A stretch of DNA of 64,000 bases from Cheilinus undulatus (taxonomy: Eukaryota > Chordata > Actinopteri > Labriformes > Labridae): assembly GCF_018320785.1 (NCBI RefSeq), contig NC_054881.1, forward strand, positions 21,018,275-21,082,274. The letters are read 5' to 3'. Under the pieces are notes generated by a model. It was not told where the DNA came from. It searched no databases and saw only the letters and a program-made list of their open reading frames with translations. Shown piece after piece: positions 62,344-64,000 of this stretch. Numbering within the stretch: the first letter of the stretch is position 1; the number at the start of each line of letters is the position of its first letter. Made by a program: the position numbers and the translations under genes.

Positions 62344-62805
62344 TAGGGCTGTCAAAAGATTACAATTTTTAATCATGATTAATCTCAGGATTTCTGGAGT
62401 TAATTGTGATTAATAACAAACTTATCACAGTTTTTTGAATTCCCACTATTTTACATTTAAGGGTAATTGACTTCCTGTTTGGATACAGACCTGATTTTAA
62501 AGGTAGCGCTAAGATGATAGCATGGACTTGACCACGGATAAAAAGAGCTTGTTATGGATTGAAAAGGAAATATAAAGTTTGACAACACAAGGTTCAGATG
62601 ACTTTTCACTTGTCCACTGAGCTGTGTATGAGTTTTCTGATGTGAATTGATAAATAAAGGAGCAGTGGGGTACATATTTTTCATTGCTGTGGCTGCAGGA
62701 AAATGCTGTAGTGGCTTAAACACATGATGTTGATAAGGGACAAGAAAGAATTTGATTAATCGTGATTAGAAATGATTAGTGCACTAACTTTGGACTGTCG
62801 TTAAT
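62344..62805. mobile_element. hAT-like MITE (TAGGGCTNTCAAAGATTAATC family), copy 2
   Basis: The left end TAGGGCTGTCAAAAGATTAC corresponds to the right end of copy 1 (7310-7862). The interior block GACTTCCTGTTTGGATACAG and AGCTTGTTATGGATTGAAAA is the reverse complement of 7690 and 7605. The right end retains GATTAATCGTGATTAGAAAT and then decays. Copies 1 and 2 are therefore in opposite orientation in the window. Confidence 0.75.
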
Positions 62806-62859
62806 CGCCAGTAAACATGTTGCACTGACAACCAACCTCATTATGAAATGCCCTATAAA

Positions 62860-63115
62860 GTGTGATGGTTGTTATAAAACATTATGCATATTTACATATG
62901 AATGCTAATCACTACATGCACACTTTAACACATTATAAGTATGCCAATAACTTTCATAGGTGTCATAATGGGTTATGAAAAAAATTATAAATCATTATAA
63001 ATAACTTATTGATAATAGCCTCTAACAATGTTATACATCATTATAGGTGATTATACTGCATTATAATTATGTTTATAATGTGTTACAATACATTATAGTG
63101 GGATGCTTCAAAAAT
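62860..63115. repeat. TTATAA-rich dispersed repeat, copy 2
   Basis: A dense run of CATTATAA/TTATAATG palindromic half-sites, ending TACATTATAGTGGGATGCTTC. It is a longer version of the copy at 58516-58645, in the opposite orientation. No coding capacity. Confidence 0.65.
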
Positions 63116-64000
63116 AGTGGTACCAAAATCTCCAAGAAAAGGCCACAAACAGAAGTTAGTAAGAAAAGGTGTGACGGCAGGATGCTGACACCACGCTGAG
63201 CAGTTGTCCTTGCACACAGAGCAGGACGTGCCTTTTTCCCCAAATGAATCTGCTTCTTTATAGATTTAGCTCAGAGGGGATTTCCATTATTAGGCCGTCC
63301 TAAAGAACAGGAGACATGAGACACTGTCATCGCTGCTGCAAATCGCCTGAATGCGACAGCAGGGGACGTAATGACTCGACTAAGCAACCATGACAAAAGG
63401 CTATTAAACCACAGCACAAATCTGGATGCAGGTTGCAGCAGCAGCAGACAGATTTTTGTTCTTCTCTTCCTCGTTATTGAATGGCCTAATGCCTCAGAAA
63501 CACAGATGCATGTTCAAAGGATTCATGAGCAAATCAAAGTTGAGCACAGGAGACCACAAGTACGTACATAAAACCACAGGAAGCGCACAAACATGTAAAA
63601 AAAGACATTTCACTTGAGCATAAAAAGACAATTATTACACATCTAGATGCTTAGATATCTAAACCACTGATTTGAGAGCTAGTTTGTACAGAAAAGCTAC
63701 AGACAGGATGTGCCTTTAAGCACTGTAAGTTGCAGAAAAACAAGAGTGAGATCGATACGGTTTTGGAGGTAGGTAGCACTCGGGGAGTCCTCAGGGACCC
63801 ACTAAAAGACTGGCTGACAGGTGAGTGTCTGACCAGCTAGAAAAGCACACCCAGATGTGTCAGCCATGAGGTCAGCATGCGAGCTGACTCGAACAGAAGA
63901 GACACGCAAGAGTCAATCTGACAAATAAAGGTGAGCGAGAGGAAGAGGGATCAATACCACACACCTGGGGATTCTCTAACTGGAGATTACTTCAGGGTAA
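63116..64000 (-). other. kcnn2: kcnn2 intron, right edge of window
   Basis: No kcnn2 exon, repeat end or other gene was recognised here. The short open frames have no resemblance to known proteins. Confidence 0.35.

Noticed and set aside
53258-64000. Search for the calmodulin-binding, pore and S6 exons of kcnn2
   Set aside because: None of the expected conserved coding phrases could be found on the minus strand; they must lie beyond the window.

Overview
The window is vertebrate genomic DNA, most likely from a teleost fish. It has small coding exons with GT-AG introns, an AT-rich background, and many interspersed repeats typical of ray-finned fishes: hAT and Tc1 relics, a tRNA-derived SINE with a fixed tail, and short dispersed families. 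It has no prokaryotic operons, CRISPR array, rRNA genes or virus-like genes.

Four conserved protein-coding genes can be rebuilt exon by exon. (1) slc20a1 (PiT-1 sodium/phosphate cotransporter), minus strand: four 5'-proximal coding exons at 1242-3187 and a likely non-coding first exon ending at 5186; the rest lies left of the window. (2) stard7 (START-domain phosphatidylcholine transfer protein), plus strand: eight exons, CDS 13422-17651, with a poly(A) signal at 19024. (3) drg1 (developmentally regulated GTP-binding protein 1), minus strand: nine exons, CDS 26907-40506, 366 codons, complete. (4) kcnn2 (SK2 calcium-activated potassium channel), minus strand: only the last two coding exons (44958-45233 and 53188-53257); the rest lies right of position 64000. 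The genes serve unrelated housekeeping or neuronal functions and look like ordinary neighbours, not a functional cluster.

Layout: 1-5.3 kb slc20a1 5' half; 5.4-12.8 kb intergenic and repeat-rich (two hAT-like elements, a dead Tc1-like transposase); 12.9-19.05 kb stard7; 19-26.7 kb mostly featureless intergenic DNA with one dispersed repeat; 26.7-40.7 kb drg1 and its promoter, with introns holding a recent SINE, a 1.28-kb hAT-like element and a Tc1 deletion derivative; 40.7-44.9 kb intergenic with a degenerate minisatellite interrupted by a foldback MITE; 45-64 kb kcnn2 introns with a Tc1-like relic, SINEs, a local tandem duplication and a 1.6-kb inverted-repeat element whose arms look like promoters.

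I found no clear previously undescribed biological system. The observations most worth checking are the foldback element at 59270-60860, the fresh SINE insertion about 20 nt from a drg1 splice donor, the drg1 splice acceptor whose pyrimidine tract is a microsatellite, the two-start N terminus of stard7, and the drg1 promoter carrying E2F-like and TCTCGCGAGA motifs next to a possible divergent exon.
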